DNA of 64,000 bases from Colwellia demingiae (lineage in GTDB: Bacteria > Pseudomonadota > Gammaproteobacteria > Enterobacterales > Alteromonadaceae): positions 124,001 through 188,000 of the forward strand of contig NZ_VOLT01000008.1 in assembly GCF_007954275.1 (NCBI RefSeq), in the 5' to 3' direction. The notes beneath the pieces are model-generated. The model was not told where the DNA came from. It saw only the letters and a list, made by a program, of their open reading frames with translations, and searched no databases. Within the stretch, counting starts at the first letter, position 1, and each line of letters opens with the position of its first letter. Below are positions 8,255 through 16,607 of this stretch, piece by piece. A program made the position numbers and the translations under genes.

Positions 8255-9652
8255 TTAAAGTGTATTTTTGTAAAAAACACCATCTTTCATGATGACTCGA
8301 ATAGTCTCAGGGCTTTCAGGGCGTGCTGGGCCGGTAAACCATTCTTCCGAAGTTCCCATGACAGAAAAATCTTCAAGCGGGTTGCCATCTACAATCAAAA
8401 TATCTGCATAAGCACCTTTTTCGATTACACCAAGTTTTCCTTCAGGGTACGGGTTCGAAAAGTCACCTGATAATGCTACAAGCTCACCGCCAGTCGACGT
8501 CATCACGACTAATGCAGTGTATGGGTCAAAGAACTTCCCATTAAGATGCTTTTCATAAGCAATTTGCTTGCTACATGATTTTACGTCGCCGACACAGTCA
8601 GTCTGAAAGGCACGTTTGACAGGACATTTTTTCATATTAGGGATGTAATCCGCAAACGTGGCCGAGGCGGATTTTGCCTTGCGCAAGCTTGCAGGAACAT
8701 TTTTAATCGCTGGGATATCCAAAAGATTTGGGTCGAATGCGGTTAAGTTGGTTGTGATGAAAGCGCCTTTTTCCTTCATCAGATCAGCCACTTCGCAATC
8801 AAAAGAAAAACCATGTTCAATAGAACGTACACCCGCGTTAAGGGCAGTCATCATGGCCTCTTTTCTGTATGAATGTGCCATGACATAGGAGCCGTATTCG
8901 TTGGCAACCTGAACCGCTGCCTCGATCTCTGCATTAGAGCCTGCGAGTAACTGCCATGGGTCAAAGGCTGAAACGACACCACCAGATTGCATATATTTAA
9001 GTTGGGTAGCACCCATACGGAAGTTGTTGCGGCCAAATTTTTGCACGTCGGCGACACTATCCACTTCCTGCGCCATATTCAGACGACTGAAGTTAGTCGA
9101 CTGGCCTACCGGTGCGGTAAAGTTCGCGAAATCAGCGTGTCCACCGCGAGTACCCAAAAAGGCGCCTGAAGTATATACACGGGGCCCAACAATCGTACCT
9201 TTATCAATAGCCCTTGGAATACCACCACCTGCTCCACCAGCATCACGTAATGTGGTAAAACCTTGCATTAGGTACATTTTCGCCATAGCGGCACCATGGA
9301 TGGCAAAGTCTTCCCATGTTGTATTGGATTCCATCAATGGAAGACTTGGGCCCATTAGCATCAGATGTGCGTGAGCTTCAATCAGCCCTGGCATAAGGGT
9401 TTTACCTTTGCCATCGATAACGGTTGCACCAGATTCTGCTTTAATTGATTTTTTAGAGATAGCTTTAATTAAGTTATCTTCAACGAGCACGTTATGATTT
9501 TTGTAAATTTTGTTTTCAGTGCCATTAAAAATATTTACATTTTCAAATAAGACTTGTTCAGCAAAAACTGTTGAAGTCAGTGATACGGCAATCGTGGTAG
9601 TAATAACTACCTTACTGATTGCTTTACTTATGAGGGTGCTTTTTAATTTCAT
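8255..9652 (-). CDS. Exported metal-dependent amidohydrolase (imidazolonepropionase/prolidase-like)
   Basis: The 465-residue protein starts with a signal peptide (about 1-31, ending STVFA). The sandwich strands ENVNIFNG and VIDGKGKTLMPGLIEAHAHL carry the H94-x-H96 metal pair. Further ligands are suggested by the lysine in LKYMQSGG, the histidines in VMAHSYRK and SIEHGFSF, and the aspartate in FQTDCVGD. It ends with the usual GVIEKGAYADILIVDGNP strands. The closest recalled relatives are secreted imidazolonepropionase-like hydrolases and Xaa-Pro dipeptidases cleaving C-N bonds in the periplasm; the substrate is unknown. AAAGGGA eight bases before ATG supports the start. It is divergent from an AraC regulator and heads the porin genes. 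Confidence 0.8.
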   Translation of the reverse strand: MKLKSTLISKAISKVVITTTIAVSLTSTVFAEQVLFENVNIFNGTENKIYKNHNVLVEDNLIKAISKKSIKAESGATVIDGKGKTLMPGLIEAHAHLMLMGPSLPLMESNTTWEDFAIHGAAMAKMYLMQGFTTLRDAGGAGGGIPRAIDKGTIVGPRVYTSGAFLGTRGGHADFANFTAPVGQSTNFSRLNMAQEVDSVADVQKFGRNNFRMGATQLKYMQSGGVVSAFDPWQLLAGSNAEIEAAVQVANEYGSYVMAHSYRKEAMMTALNAGVRSIEHGFSFDCEVADLMKEKGAFITTNLTAFDPNLLDIPAIKNVPASLRKAKSASATFADYIPNMKKCPVKRAFQTDCVGDVKSCSKQIAYEKHLNGKFFDPYTALVVMTSTGGELVALSGDFSNPYPEGKLGVIEKGAYADILIVDGNPLEDFSVMGTSEEWFTGPARPESPETIRVIMKDGVFYKNTL

Positions 9653-9715
9653 TATATGTCCCTTTAATAACTGTGGAGGTGTGCTTGTTATGAGTACGGC
9701 ATGCTAAATGTGTTG

Positions 9716-9753
9716 TGGAATATTAATCATAGTAAACAATGTTAAATATTCCA
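9716..9753. promoter_or_regulatory. Inverted repeat between amidohydrolase and AraC regulator genes
   Basis: Nine-base arms TGGAATATT (9716-9724) and AATATTCCA (9745-9753) are exact reverse complements separated by 20 bp. They lie about 65 bp upstream of the amidohydrolase start in the divergent intergenic region, as expected of a regulator site. No protein can be assigned for certain. Confidence 0.4.
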
Positions 9754-9841
9754 TTGGTTAGATACGTTTTAAATGAGATAAAGTTCATAATATTCAACGT
9801 TTTTACATCTTCTTTATCATAATTTTACTTTCAATAATTTT

Positions 9842-9860
9842 CTTGTCATATTGCGACAAG
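9842..9860. promoter_or_regulatory. CTTGTC-N7-GACAAG palindrome upstream of the AraC gene
   Basis: Perfect six-base arms spaced by seven bases, centred about 70 bp upstream of the AraC-family start. It is a candidate operator for this regulator or another dimeric factor. Confidence 0.4.
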
Positions 9861-9921
9861 GAAGCTAGATTATTAGATAGCCATGTTTTAGTCGTGAGAA
9901 AATAATTACAGGAAGTAAATT

Positions 9922-10917
9922 TTGAACACCGAAATTACCGTAGTTAAAGCCAGTCATTTACAACCCTTTATTAGCTTTCTTGAAAGTGTAGGAGCTCCGC
10001 TTGACCGTTTATTAAATCAAGTGAATCTTCATGCTGATTATTTTTCCGATCAGGAAAACTTGATTGCAGAAGCACCCTTTTGGGCATTGCTCGAACATGC
10101 TTCATATAGTCAGGGTATTGAAGACTTAGGATTTCAAGTTACTGAACAATTGTCTCTTGACAGTTTTGGTGTTTTTGGCGCTAAAGTGATGCAGGCGGAC
10201 AGCTTGTACCAAGCATTAACCACTTTTATTCGTGATATGGGACAACAATCAAATTGTCCGCCTTTTTGGTTAATGGAACATGGTGATTTCATATGGTTTT
10301 GCCGCTTAGGTACTCAAGGTATTAAAAAAGGTCACTGGCCAATAGAGCAACATGTGATCAGTTTAATGATTCAGCTCGTGCGTGGCTTTACCTCAGCGGC
10401 TTGGGCTCCACCGAAAGTACATCTGCAAACTCACACACTAAAAGGTGCTAAAAATACGGCTTCCTTTAATAATAGCCAAATTCTTATTAATAAACCCTTT
10501 ACGGGCATATGCATTGCTAAATCGTTATTACTTAACCGTGCCGTGATAAAGCCTAAGGGGAAAATTGCAGGAGAGGTTGTTAATCAAACAGTTATTACAA
10601 CGGTTAATAGCCAAGTGATAAAGGAGTTACTGACGCAATCATGTGCAAACCAACCGCTTAGTGCACAACAAATTGCTAAATTGATAGGTTTAAATGTTAG
10701 GCACATGCAGCGACTATTGAAAAAAGAAGGGTGTTCATATAGAGAACTAAGTGAACAGGTACTTTTTAAACAGTCGCAAGCCATGTTAAGCACTGTGCAG
10801 TTATCGGTACTTGATGTTGCTTTAGCGCTGGGTTATTCAGATGCCGCAAACTTTACTCGAGCCTTTAAGCGTTGGTCAGGGCTTAGTCCAACTCAATATA
10901 AGCAGCTATTAAATTAA
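9922..10917 (+). CDS. AraC-family transcriptional regulator with N-terminal ligand-binding domain
   Basis: The start is TTG at 9922, with AGGAAG six bases upstream. Of its 331 residues, about 15-200 form the long N-terminal domain seen in OruR/ArgR-type AraC proteins (PF12625-like). Residues 230-330 hold two helix-turn-helix units: LSAQQIAKLIGLNVRHMQRLLKKEG, and the conserved end LDVALALGYSDAANFTRAFKRWSGLSPTQYK. It is divergent from the exported amidohydrolase and porin genes and is their likely regulator, responding to the substrate or a breakdown product. The ligand is not known. Confidence 0.85.
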   Translation: MNTEITVVKASHLQPFISFLESVGAPLDRLLNQVNLHADYFSDQENLIAEAPFWALLEHASYSQGIEDLGFQVTEQLSLDSFGVFGAKVMQADSLYQALTTFIRDMGQQSNCPPFWLMEHGDFIWFCRLGTQGIKKGHWPIEQHVISLMIQLVRGFTSAAWAPPKVHLQTHTLKGAKNTASFNNSQILINKPFTGICIAKSLLLNRAVIKPKGKIAGEVVNQTVITTVNSQVIKELLTQSCANQPLSAQQIAKLIGLNVRHMQRLLKKEGCSYRELSEQVLFKQSQAMLSTVQLSVLDVALALGYSDAANFTRAFKRWSGLSPTQYKQLLN

Positions 10918-10960
10918 TTCTTTTTGCTTATAGCGGCAGTATCATCATTTTCAATTGCCG

Positions 10961-11257
10961 CTAAATAGTTGTTAAACTAGCAAGTTCCTCAGAAAATAAA
11001 TCACTAAGAAAAATGAGCGCAGGGAGCACATGGAAGTAACTACGCATAAAAAATTGAATAGTTTCGTTGGCATGATTAAGCTCCATAAAATAATCCATAA
11101 TGCGCCTGCCTTTATAGGCTATAGAACAACAAATAATGGCAGTAATGGCTAAGCTCGGCTCGGCTGTTTCTGCAACAAAGGCATTAGCAGAAGTGATTAT
11201 CATCAACAAGACCCAAGAAATATCTAATGTGTTGAGTGTGAAGTTATTTTTTAGCAT
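10961..11257 (-). CDS. Small membrane protein, NorF-like / prokaryotic cytochrome oxidase subunit IV-like
   Basis: The 98-residue product has three membrane segments (about 12-32, 35-50 and 72-90). It carries an internal IAYKGRRIMDYFMELNHAN motif typical of NorF and of subunit IV in bacterial heme-copper oxidases. It follows the NorE-like gene by 9 bp on the same strand, the known norE-norF pairing. Such proteins are accessory to nitric oxide reductase or terminal oxidases, but no catalytic subunit is encoded here. An inverted repeat (TAGCGGCA/TGCCGCTA, 10931-10963) overlaps the stop codon between the convergent genes. Confidence 0.6.
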   Translation of the reverse strand: MLKNNFTLNTLDISWVLLMIITSANAFVAETAEPSLAITAIICCSIAYKGRRIMDYFMELNHANETIQFFMRSYFHVLPALIFLSDLFSEELASLTTI

Positions 11258-11266
11258 GAGTATTCC

Positions 11267-11887
11267 TTATCGCAGTACATACAAGAGTGGGAAAATAATG
11301 ACCCAAGCGAGATCGACCATATGCCAATAACAAGCAATTGCAGTAAAACCAAGATGATTATTTTGAGTATAATTACCTGCTTTTAGTTGGCGAATAGCCC
11401 ATAACAAACTTCCGCTAGCCCAGGTAACATGAAGCAAGTGATTAAAGGTGAGATAGTAATATACGGTATAAAAATTATTGGTATTAGTGGTTATGCCTTG
11501 ATCAACATTCCAATGATATTCCCAAATTTTTATTACCAAGTAAACACAACCACAAAACACTGCTCGCCATAACCAAGTAATACTCTTTTTAGGGTCATTT
11601 AACCGAACCGCTGCCAATGCTTTGGCAACAAAATAACTGCTGCTGATCAGGGCGAAGGTATTAAATGTACCAGCCAAAGTATTTAGCTTTAATGGTCCTT
11701 GATTAAACTGTTCAGGGTAGTGCGCTTTAGCAATGAAATAGACCAGAAAAAACAAAGCGAACTCTGTCATTTCGGCGAAGATACCTACCCAAACAGCTCT
11801 GTTACCTGGTATTTTGTTGAGTGTCTCTGGTTCTTTAGTGACTATCCCACTACCATTTAAATGAAAGTCAGTTGCTGTAATGCTCAT
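11267..11887 (-). CDS. NorE-like cytochrome c oxidase subunit III family protein
   Basis: The 206-residue protein has five to six helices and the subunit III pattern: GNRAVWVGIFAEMTEFALFF near residue 30, WEYHWNVDQG near 123, TFNHLLHVTWASGS near 150, and ACYWHMVDLAWVIIFPLLYVLR at the end. Standing alone with a NorF-like partner it matches NorE, an accessory protein of nitric oxide reductase, better than a true oxidase subunit. It lies downstream of ccoG on the same strand, separated by a strong hairpin, and may share the sigma-54 activator's control. Confidence 0.7.
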   Translation of the reverse strand: MSITATDFHLNGSGIVTKEPETLNKIPGNRAVWVGIFAEMTEFALFFLVYFIAKAHYPEQFNQGPLKLNTLAGTFNTFALISSSYFVAKALAAVRLNDPKKSITWLWRAVFCGCVYLVIKIWEYHWNVDQGITTNTNNFYTVYYYLTFNHLLHVTWASGSLLWAIRQLKAGNYTQNNHLGFTAIACYWHMVDLAWVIIFPLLYVLR

Positions 11888-11967
11888 ATAGTTCCTTACT
11901 CCTAGACAAGTGGCTGACTAAGCCATCACCTGTCTTTAAGAGTGAAGTTGATAATTAAAAGTTACTT

Positions 11968-11999
11968 ACTAAAAGCTACTTATCTAAGTAGCTTTTAGT
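11968..11999. terminator. Perfect 13-bp stem-loop between ccoG and the NorE-like gene
   Basis: ACTAAAAGCTACT (11968-11980) and AGTAGCTTTTAGT (11987-11999) pair perfectly with a 6-nt loop just after the ccoG stop. On the minus strand, in which both genes lie, the following sequence is not U-rich, so it may be a processing or attenuating hairpin rather than a full terminator. Confidence 0.5.
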
Positions 12000-12009
12000 A
12001 TTTTTAGGG

Positions 12010-13392
12010 TTAATTACGAAAGAAAACTGTGTTCTTTTGCACTAACATATTGGGTTGTTCAATCGCTTGAATGATGAAATCAAAGTTGGTGATTTTCTTC
12101 TCAAGCTTGTAACCATCTATAGCTAAGGTCACGGGAATTTCTTCCATAACTCCTGCGCCTATTAGCACATTTTTAGGGAGTTTTATTTCTATGCCGTTTA
12201 AGTTCTCAACCTTGATATCAAAATGTAAGGGTTGCTGTGTTTTGTTCAGAATCTTTAAGGTATAGGTGTTTTCAACCACGCCTTCATAATTAACGCGGTA
12301 CAGCGCAGTTCTATCGCGAATGATATTAGCTTCTAGCGGAATTCTGCTATCTATCCAAATGCCTAATAACAGGATAAACATCAACGTTAAACCTGCGTAA
12401 GAAGCGAGTTTTAAATTAAAGCGACTGCTTTCTTTACCGGCGAGCTGTTGTTCACTGGTATATTTAATCAGGCCTTTAGGGTAGTTAAACTTTTCCATGG
12501 TTTGGTCACAAGCATCAATACATAGACCACAGTTGATACACTCGTATTGAATACCATTACGAATATCAATGCCTGCAGGGCAGACATCAACACATAAATT
12601 ACAGTCAACACAATCACCTAGACCAAGGGCTTTGGGATCATCTTTGCGTTTACGAGGTGCTCTATTTTCACCACGTTGTGCATCATAGGCTACCAACAAA
12701 GTGCTTTTATCAAACATGGCCGACTGAAAACGTGAGTAAGGGCATAAATGAATACAAACATGTTCTCTCATCCAGCCCGCATTACCGTATGTAGCTAGGG
12801 CAAAAAATAACACCCAAAAAGTCACTGCACCGCTCCAATCGAATGTCAGCATAGTGCTATATAGTTCACTCACGGGAACGAAATAGGAGATAAAGGTTGT
12901 CGCGGTAAATAACGACATTAACTGCCAAATAATATGTTTTAGTGTCTTTTTGTAAGCTTTACTCAGTGTCCAAGGGGCTTTATCTAAAGCCATTCGTTTG
13001 TTGCGAGTTCCCTCAATTCTGTGCTCTACCCAAACATAGGCCAGTGTCCAAACGGTTTGTGGGCAAACATAGCCACACCAAACTCGACCGAGCCAAGTGG
13101 TGATAAAAAATAGTGCAAAAGCTGCCACCATAAGAATACCAGCCAATAAAATAAAATCTTGAGGCCAGAAAGTCAGGTTAAAAATTCTAAACTCTTGTTT
13201 AACTACATCAAGTAAAACGGCTTGTTGATCGTTAAATTGCACAAAAGGCATGGCAATAAAAGCCAACATAAGTAGCCAGTTAATATAACGGCGTATTTTT
13301 TGATAAAAGCCTTTTTGCTCTCTTACATATACAGATGTTTGAGATTTATAGGGCTTAATAATGAGGTGCTCTTCTTTGATATCAAACTTCAT
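12010..13392 (-). CDS. ccoG: Cytochrome c oxidase accessory protein CcoG (FixG/RdxA family)
   Basis: The 460-residue membrane protein has five or so helices in its N-terminal part and a CGYVCPQTVW motif near residue 108, then HLCPYSRFQSAMFD. Two ferredoxin-type clusters follow (CVDCNLCVDVCP and CINCGLCIDACDQ, near 262-300). After a further helix comes the C-terminal Ig-like FixG domain. CcoG is reported to act in copper reduction during cbb3 oxidase assembly. Here it is next to NorE/NorF-like genes and a sigma-54 activator rather than a cco operon, so it may be a second, stress-linked copy. Two copies of a 14-bp near-palindrome lie 117-148 bp upstream. Confidence 0.9.
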   Translation of the reverse strand: MKFDIKEEHLIIKPYKSQTSVYVREQKGFYQKIRRYINWLLMLAFIAMPFVQFNDQQAVLLDVVKQEFRIFNLTFWPQDFILLAGILMVAAFALFFITTWLGRVWCGYVCPQTVWTLAYVWVEHRIEGTRNKRMALDKAPWTLSKAYKKTLKHIIWQLMSLFTATTFISYFVPVSELYSTMLTFDWSGAVTFWVLFFALATYGNAGWMREHVCIHLCPYSRFQSAMFDKSTLLVAYDAQRGENRAPRKRKDDPKALGLGDCVDCNLCVDVCPAGIDIRNGIQYECINCGLCIDACDQTMEKFNYPKGLIKYTSEQQLAGKESSRFNLKLASYAGLTLMFILLLGIWIDSRIPLEANIIRDRTALYRVNYEGVVENTYTLKILNKTQQPLHFDIKVENLNGIEIKLPKNVLIGAGVMEEIPVTLAIDGYKLEKKITNFDFIIQAIEQPNMLVQKNTVFFRN

Positions 13393-13508
13393 AAATTACT
13401 ACAGGGTCATAATTAAGTAATTACTCTATATCAATAATCACGCCAGAATTTCGAGCATTTAAGTTGTTGTATTTTATTGAAAAAATAAAGGTGTGAACTA
13501 CTTGGTAA

Positions 13509-13522
13509 CACGGCATATCGCG
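13509..13522. promoter_or_regulatory. Candidate activator site 1 upstream of ccoG
   Basis: CACGGCATATCGCG matches the site upstream of the sigma-54 activator gene (15091-15104) at 12 of 14 bases. It is 18 bp from a second copy, centre to centre, and about 120-130 bp from the ccoG start, the usual distance for an enhancer-type site. Confidence 0.5.
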
Positions 13523-13526
13523 TTGG

Positions 13527-13540
13527 CGCGATATATCGTG
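13527..13540. promoter_or_regulatory. Candidate activator site 2 upstream of ccoG
   Basis: CGCGATATATCGTG is a near-palindrome sharing 12 of 14 bases with the 15091-15104 site. Together with site 1 it also forms an 8-bp inverted repeat (ATATCGCG/CGCGATAT, 13515-13534). Confidence 0.5.
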
Positions 13541-13568
13541 TAATTTGAGTGCTTTTTAAGAAGGGATA

Positions 13569-13633
13569 TATACCCAAGCTACTTGAAGATGGGTGTTTCA
13601 GGGCGCCTGAGCGATTCATGTAGTTTGGGTATA
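13569..13633. repeat. Short palindromic intergenic element, 65 bp
   Basis: The ends begin TATACCCAAGCTACTTGAA and, on the opposite strand, TATACCCAAACTACATGAA (17 of 19 identical). They resemble the terminal repeats of the 16608-16872 element. The insert of about 27 bp is GC-richer than the surroundings. It lies between the activator's stop and the candidate sites upstream of ccoG. Confidence 0.6.
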
Positions 13634-13636
13634 AGT

Positions 13637-15061
13637 TTAACCGCGCTTGATTTTAAGCTTTATCATCCTTGAACGTAAGGTACTATCGGGTAAACCTAGT
13701 ATTTTTGCTGCGCCATTTTTACCGCCGATCCGCCAATGACAGTCATTTAATACTTCAATAATGTAAGCTTTTTCAATGTCAGCCAAAGGTTTGTTAAAGG
13801 TACGAACAACCGATTGAGATTTATCAAATTTTTGTTGAATATGCAAAGTGGTCGAAGTGGATAGAATAACCTCACGCTCAAGAATGTTTTGCAACTCTCT
13901 AATATTCCCAGGCCAATGATAACTCGCCAGTTTGTTTAGACTATGTTTACTTATGCTTTTGATATCTTTATTAAGTTTAGTATTAAGTTGCGCTAAAATA
14001 CTGTGACAAAGCAAGGGAATATCTTCTATTCGCTCTCTTAACGCGGGCATAACGATAGGGAATACATTTAAGCGGTAATATAAGTCCATTCTAAACTTAC
14101 CTTGCTCAACCATGGCGAGTAAATCTTGGTTGGTAGCGGCAATAATACGTATATCAACTTTAATAGTTTTACTACTACCAACACGCTCAAACTCACGCTC
14201 CTGTAAAACACGTAATAATTTACTTTGCGCATCGGGGGAGAGTTCACCAATTTCATCTAAAAATAAGGTGCCTTTGTCGGCGAGTTCAAAACGGCCTCGC
14301 CTTTTTTCACTTGCGCCTGTAAATGCCCCTTTTTCGTGTCCAAAAAGCTCAGACTCTAATAAGTTTGACGAGAATGCAGCACAGTTTACTTTTACTAAGG
14401 GGGTATTATGGCGTTGACTCAATTGATGTAAATTACGTGCTACAAGCTCTTTACCTGTACCATTTTCACCTAAGATAAGTACGGTGCTATCTGTTTGAGC
14501 GACCAGTTTTATTTGCTGTAACATGGCAAGAAACTTTGGGCTGTTACCTTCTAATCCTGAACCATGCCAGTTTTCATTTATCTCCTCTTGTAAGTAGCTA
14601 TTTTCTGCTTGCAGCTTTTCAGTGAGGTCTTGTACTTTTTTTAATGCAGAACGTAGATTACTATCAGCTAGTCTTTGTTGACTGACATCACGAAAAACAG
14701 CGACCGCACCGATGAGTTCACCGTCTTTAAAAACGGGGGTTGAGGTGTATTCTACTGGGAAACTAGTACCATCTTTGCGCCAAAATACTTCATCTGTAAT
14801 TTTACGCTCTAAACCGTCACGCATGGTATTATAAATATTGCACTCTTCACTCGGATAGATCTCACCATTAGCGTGGGTATGGTGATGATATTTGTGGATG
14901 TTTTTTCCGAGTAACTCTGCTGATTTCCAACCTGTCATTTGCTCAGATGCTGGATTCACAAATACAGCATTCCCTTCTTTATCAAAGCCATAGACACCTT
15001 CGCCGACGGCATTGAGAAGTAGTTGTGAGTCAGCTAAAAATTCTTTTATATTTGCGGGCAT
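13637..15061 (-). CDS. PAS-domain sigma-54-dependent transcriptional activator (Fis-type)
   Basis: The 474-residue protein has a PAS domain (about 8-130) with the VYGFDKEGNAVFVNPASEQMTGW signature, a short coiled coil, then a complete AAA+ domain. Walker A is GENGTGKE, the sigma-54 contact loop is GAFTGA, and Walker B is GTLFLDEIGEL. A Fis-type helix-turn-helix ends the protein (GGKNGAAKILGLPDSTLRSRMIKL). It should activate RpoN promoters after sensing a small ligand or redox signal through PAS. It is just upstream of ccoG and the NorE/F-like genes on the same strand; shared 14-mers suggest it controls them and itself. The signal is unknown. Confidence 0.85.
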   Translation of the reverse strand: MPANIKEFLADSQLLLNAVGEGVYGFDKEGNAVFVNPASEQMTGWKSAELLGKNIHKYHHHTHANGEIYPSEECNIYNTMRDGLERKITDEVFWRKDGTSFPVEYTSTPVFKDGELIGAVAVFRDVSQQRLADSNLRSALKKVQDLTEKLQAENSYLQEEINENWHGSGLEGNSPKFLAMLQQIKLVAQTDSTVLILGENGTGKELVARNLHQLSQRHNTPLVKVNCAAFSSNLLESELFGHEKGAFTGASEKRRGRFELADKGTLFLDEIGELSPDAQSKLLRVLQEREFERVGSSKTIKVDIRIIAATNQDLLAMVEQGKFRMDLYYRLNVFPIVMPALRERIEDIPLLCHSILAQLNTKLNKDIKSISKHSLNKLASYHWPGNIRELQNILEREVILSTSTTLHIQQKFDKSQSVVRTFNKPLADIEKAYIIEVLNDCHWRIGGKNGAAKILGLPDSTLRSRMIKLKIKRG

Positions 15062-15090
15062 ACCTTGTTTTCTCTTGGTAAAATCAAATG

Positions 15091-15104
15091 CACGACATAT
15101 CGTG
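15091..15104. promoter_or_regulatory. Candidate autoregulatory site upstream of the sigma-54 activator gene
   Basis: CACGACATATCGTG is a near-palindrome 30 bp before the activator's ATG. It shares 12 of 14 bases with each of the two copies upstream of ccoG. The consensus is C[AG]CG[AG][CT]ATATCG[CT]G. Confidence 0.5.
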
Positions 15105-15251
15105 GCGTTGTGATAGTTTATCAGGTATAGAGGGAGAAATCTGGCGGGAGATCAATAAAATGGTCATATAAAAAGCGCGTATTTGAGAACAAACACTGCG
15201 CTTTTACTTTTTCATAGGAGACAGGGTGAGATAGCGAACAAAAAATTGTAC

Positions 15252-15280
15252 AAAGAACTCAACATAATGTTGAGTTCTTT
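15252..15280 (-). terminator. Terminator of the MTHFR-like gene
   Basis: A perfect 14-bp inverted repeat (AAAGAACTCAACAT / ATGTTGAGTTCTTT) lies 12 bp past the stop of the minus-strand MTHFR-like gene. It is followed on that strand by a T-rich run (about 15241-15246). Confidence 0.7.
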
Positions 15281-15292
15281 CGGCAACTATTA

Positions 15293-16267
15293 CTATTTAT
15301 TTAAAGCCGATAATTCTTTTTTTGCTAAAAAGTTATCCATTTTTGAACGTAATAACTTGTATAACAAAATAGATCCGTCTATTTCTTCTTTACGGTTAGT
15401 TAAGCTCTCAATATTTAAACCTAAAGGTAAATCATAGGGAAGTACCGCATCTAAAATTTGTTGCAAGCTATTGACACAAAAACGAATTGATTCATATAAA
15501 GGGCTCTGCGCATTAAGAATACGTAAACTGGTCGCTTCGGGAACATTAACGCCTAACCACTCTATAAATTCTAAGGTTTTTTCGCTGCCACATGGAGAGA
15601 ATGTCAAGATCAAACGTTGCGGTTTTACACCCTGTTTTTGGCATTCAATAGCATAACGGGTTAGCAAGTCTATGGTCGCTTGTGGATTGTATATCGCTTG
15701 AGAAATAAAGAAACTACAACCTTGTTGGTGTTTTGAAATTAAGCGCTCATGTTCATTTTTATTACTGGCATGGCGCTCAGCAATAGTTACACCACCAATA
15801 AAGAAGTCATGCGGGTTATCTACTAAGGTTTTATACGCATCAGCCAAAGATAAAGAAATTTTATTATCCTTTGATGGACTTCCAACCAAGACTACATCTT
15901 TTACGCCATACTTTTGCCACGCTTCGTTTGCCCACTCATTAAAGTCATCGCTGTTAGATTGAATAACGCTCTTATAAGTAATGACAGGACGACTTGATTT
16001 TTTATTCAATAAAGAAGAATAAAGCCTAGTATCATGAGTTGATTTAAACGGGAAAGGTCGAGGTTTGCTAGTTCGCGAATCTTCATTTTGAATGTCATAA
16101 ACAATCAGGCCATCAAAATCGATATCACTGACGCGATCAAGCAGTTTTTCAGCAATTTCGGTCACTTTATCAAGTGGAGTATCACTTTTAGGTGGTGTGG
16201 TACCAATAAAGTAGACGCCTCGATTAATATCATTGTATCTGGCTTGAAGCTCTGATTGTGTGCTCAA
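15293..16267 (-). CDS. Methylenetetrahydrofolate reductase-like protein
   Basis: The 324-residue protein looks like a single TIM barrel of the MTHFR/FAD-linked reductase family. The recognisable parts are DGLIVYDIQNEDSR near the N-terminus, the RPVITYKSV strand, VKDVVLVGSPS, FFIGGVTIAERH and GCSFFISQAIYNPQATIDLL; the last resembles the MetF GAxFxxTQ segment. It is divergent from bacterial MetF and may act on another C1 substrate. It stands alone with its own terminator; the 230 bp before the sigma-54 activator carry no other gene. Confidence 0.65.
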   Translation of the reverse strand: MSTQSELQARYNDINRGVYFIGTTPPKSDTPLDKVTEIAEKLLDRVSDIDFDGLIVYDIQNEDSRTSKPRPFPFKSTHDTRLYSSLLNKKSSRPVITYKSVIQSNSDDFNEWANEAWQKYGVKDVVLVGSPSKDNKISLSLADAYKTLVDNPHDFFIGGVTIAERHASNKNEHERLISKHQQGCSFFISQAIYNPQATIDLLTRYAIECQKQGVKPQRLILTFSPCGSEKTLEFIEWLGVNVPEATSLRILNAQSPLYESIRFCVNSLQQILDAVLPYDLPLGLNIESLTNRKEEIDGSILLYKLLRSKMDNFLAKKELSALNK

Positions 16268-16607
16268 AATATTTCTTCTTACTTTCTTTGGACGTTTAGA
16301 TGGCTATATGTTCATTCAAAACGCTGCTTTTGTCAACCATTGTGTGTGCTATAAGTTGAAATTTTATTCACTCTGTGGATAAATCGCATAGTTTTTATGT
16401 AGTTTAGACGCTTTTATTTTGTTTTATTTACAGTTAAGTTGTTGTAAGTATTGTATTTTATGATGAGTGTTGTGAGGTTTTTAGTTGATTGTCTTTTAGG
16501 AGAATAACTAAAAATAATCGTACATCTATTTTATTAAGTTTATCTACTGAGTTTTTTGAAGGGTATATGCAGTTTATTAGAAAGTGCAGGAGCATTTAGC
16601 CTAAGCC
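16268..16607. other. AT-rich gene-free stretch upstream of the MTHFR-like gene
   Basis: No coding region or strong secondary structure is seen. Near 16567-16600 a segment (GCAGTTTATTAGAAAGTGCAG) resembles a part found inside the 26035-26348 element, so this end is probably a decayed fragment of the same repeat family. The promoter of the MTHFR-like gene must lie here. Confidence 0.5.

Noticed and set aside
13393..13508. Search for a sigma-54 -24/-12 promoter in front of ccoG
   Set aside because: No GG-N10-GC arrangement with good flanks was found on the minus strand, so none is annotated.
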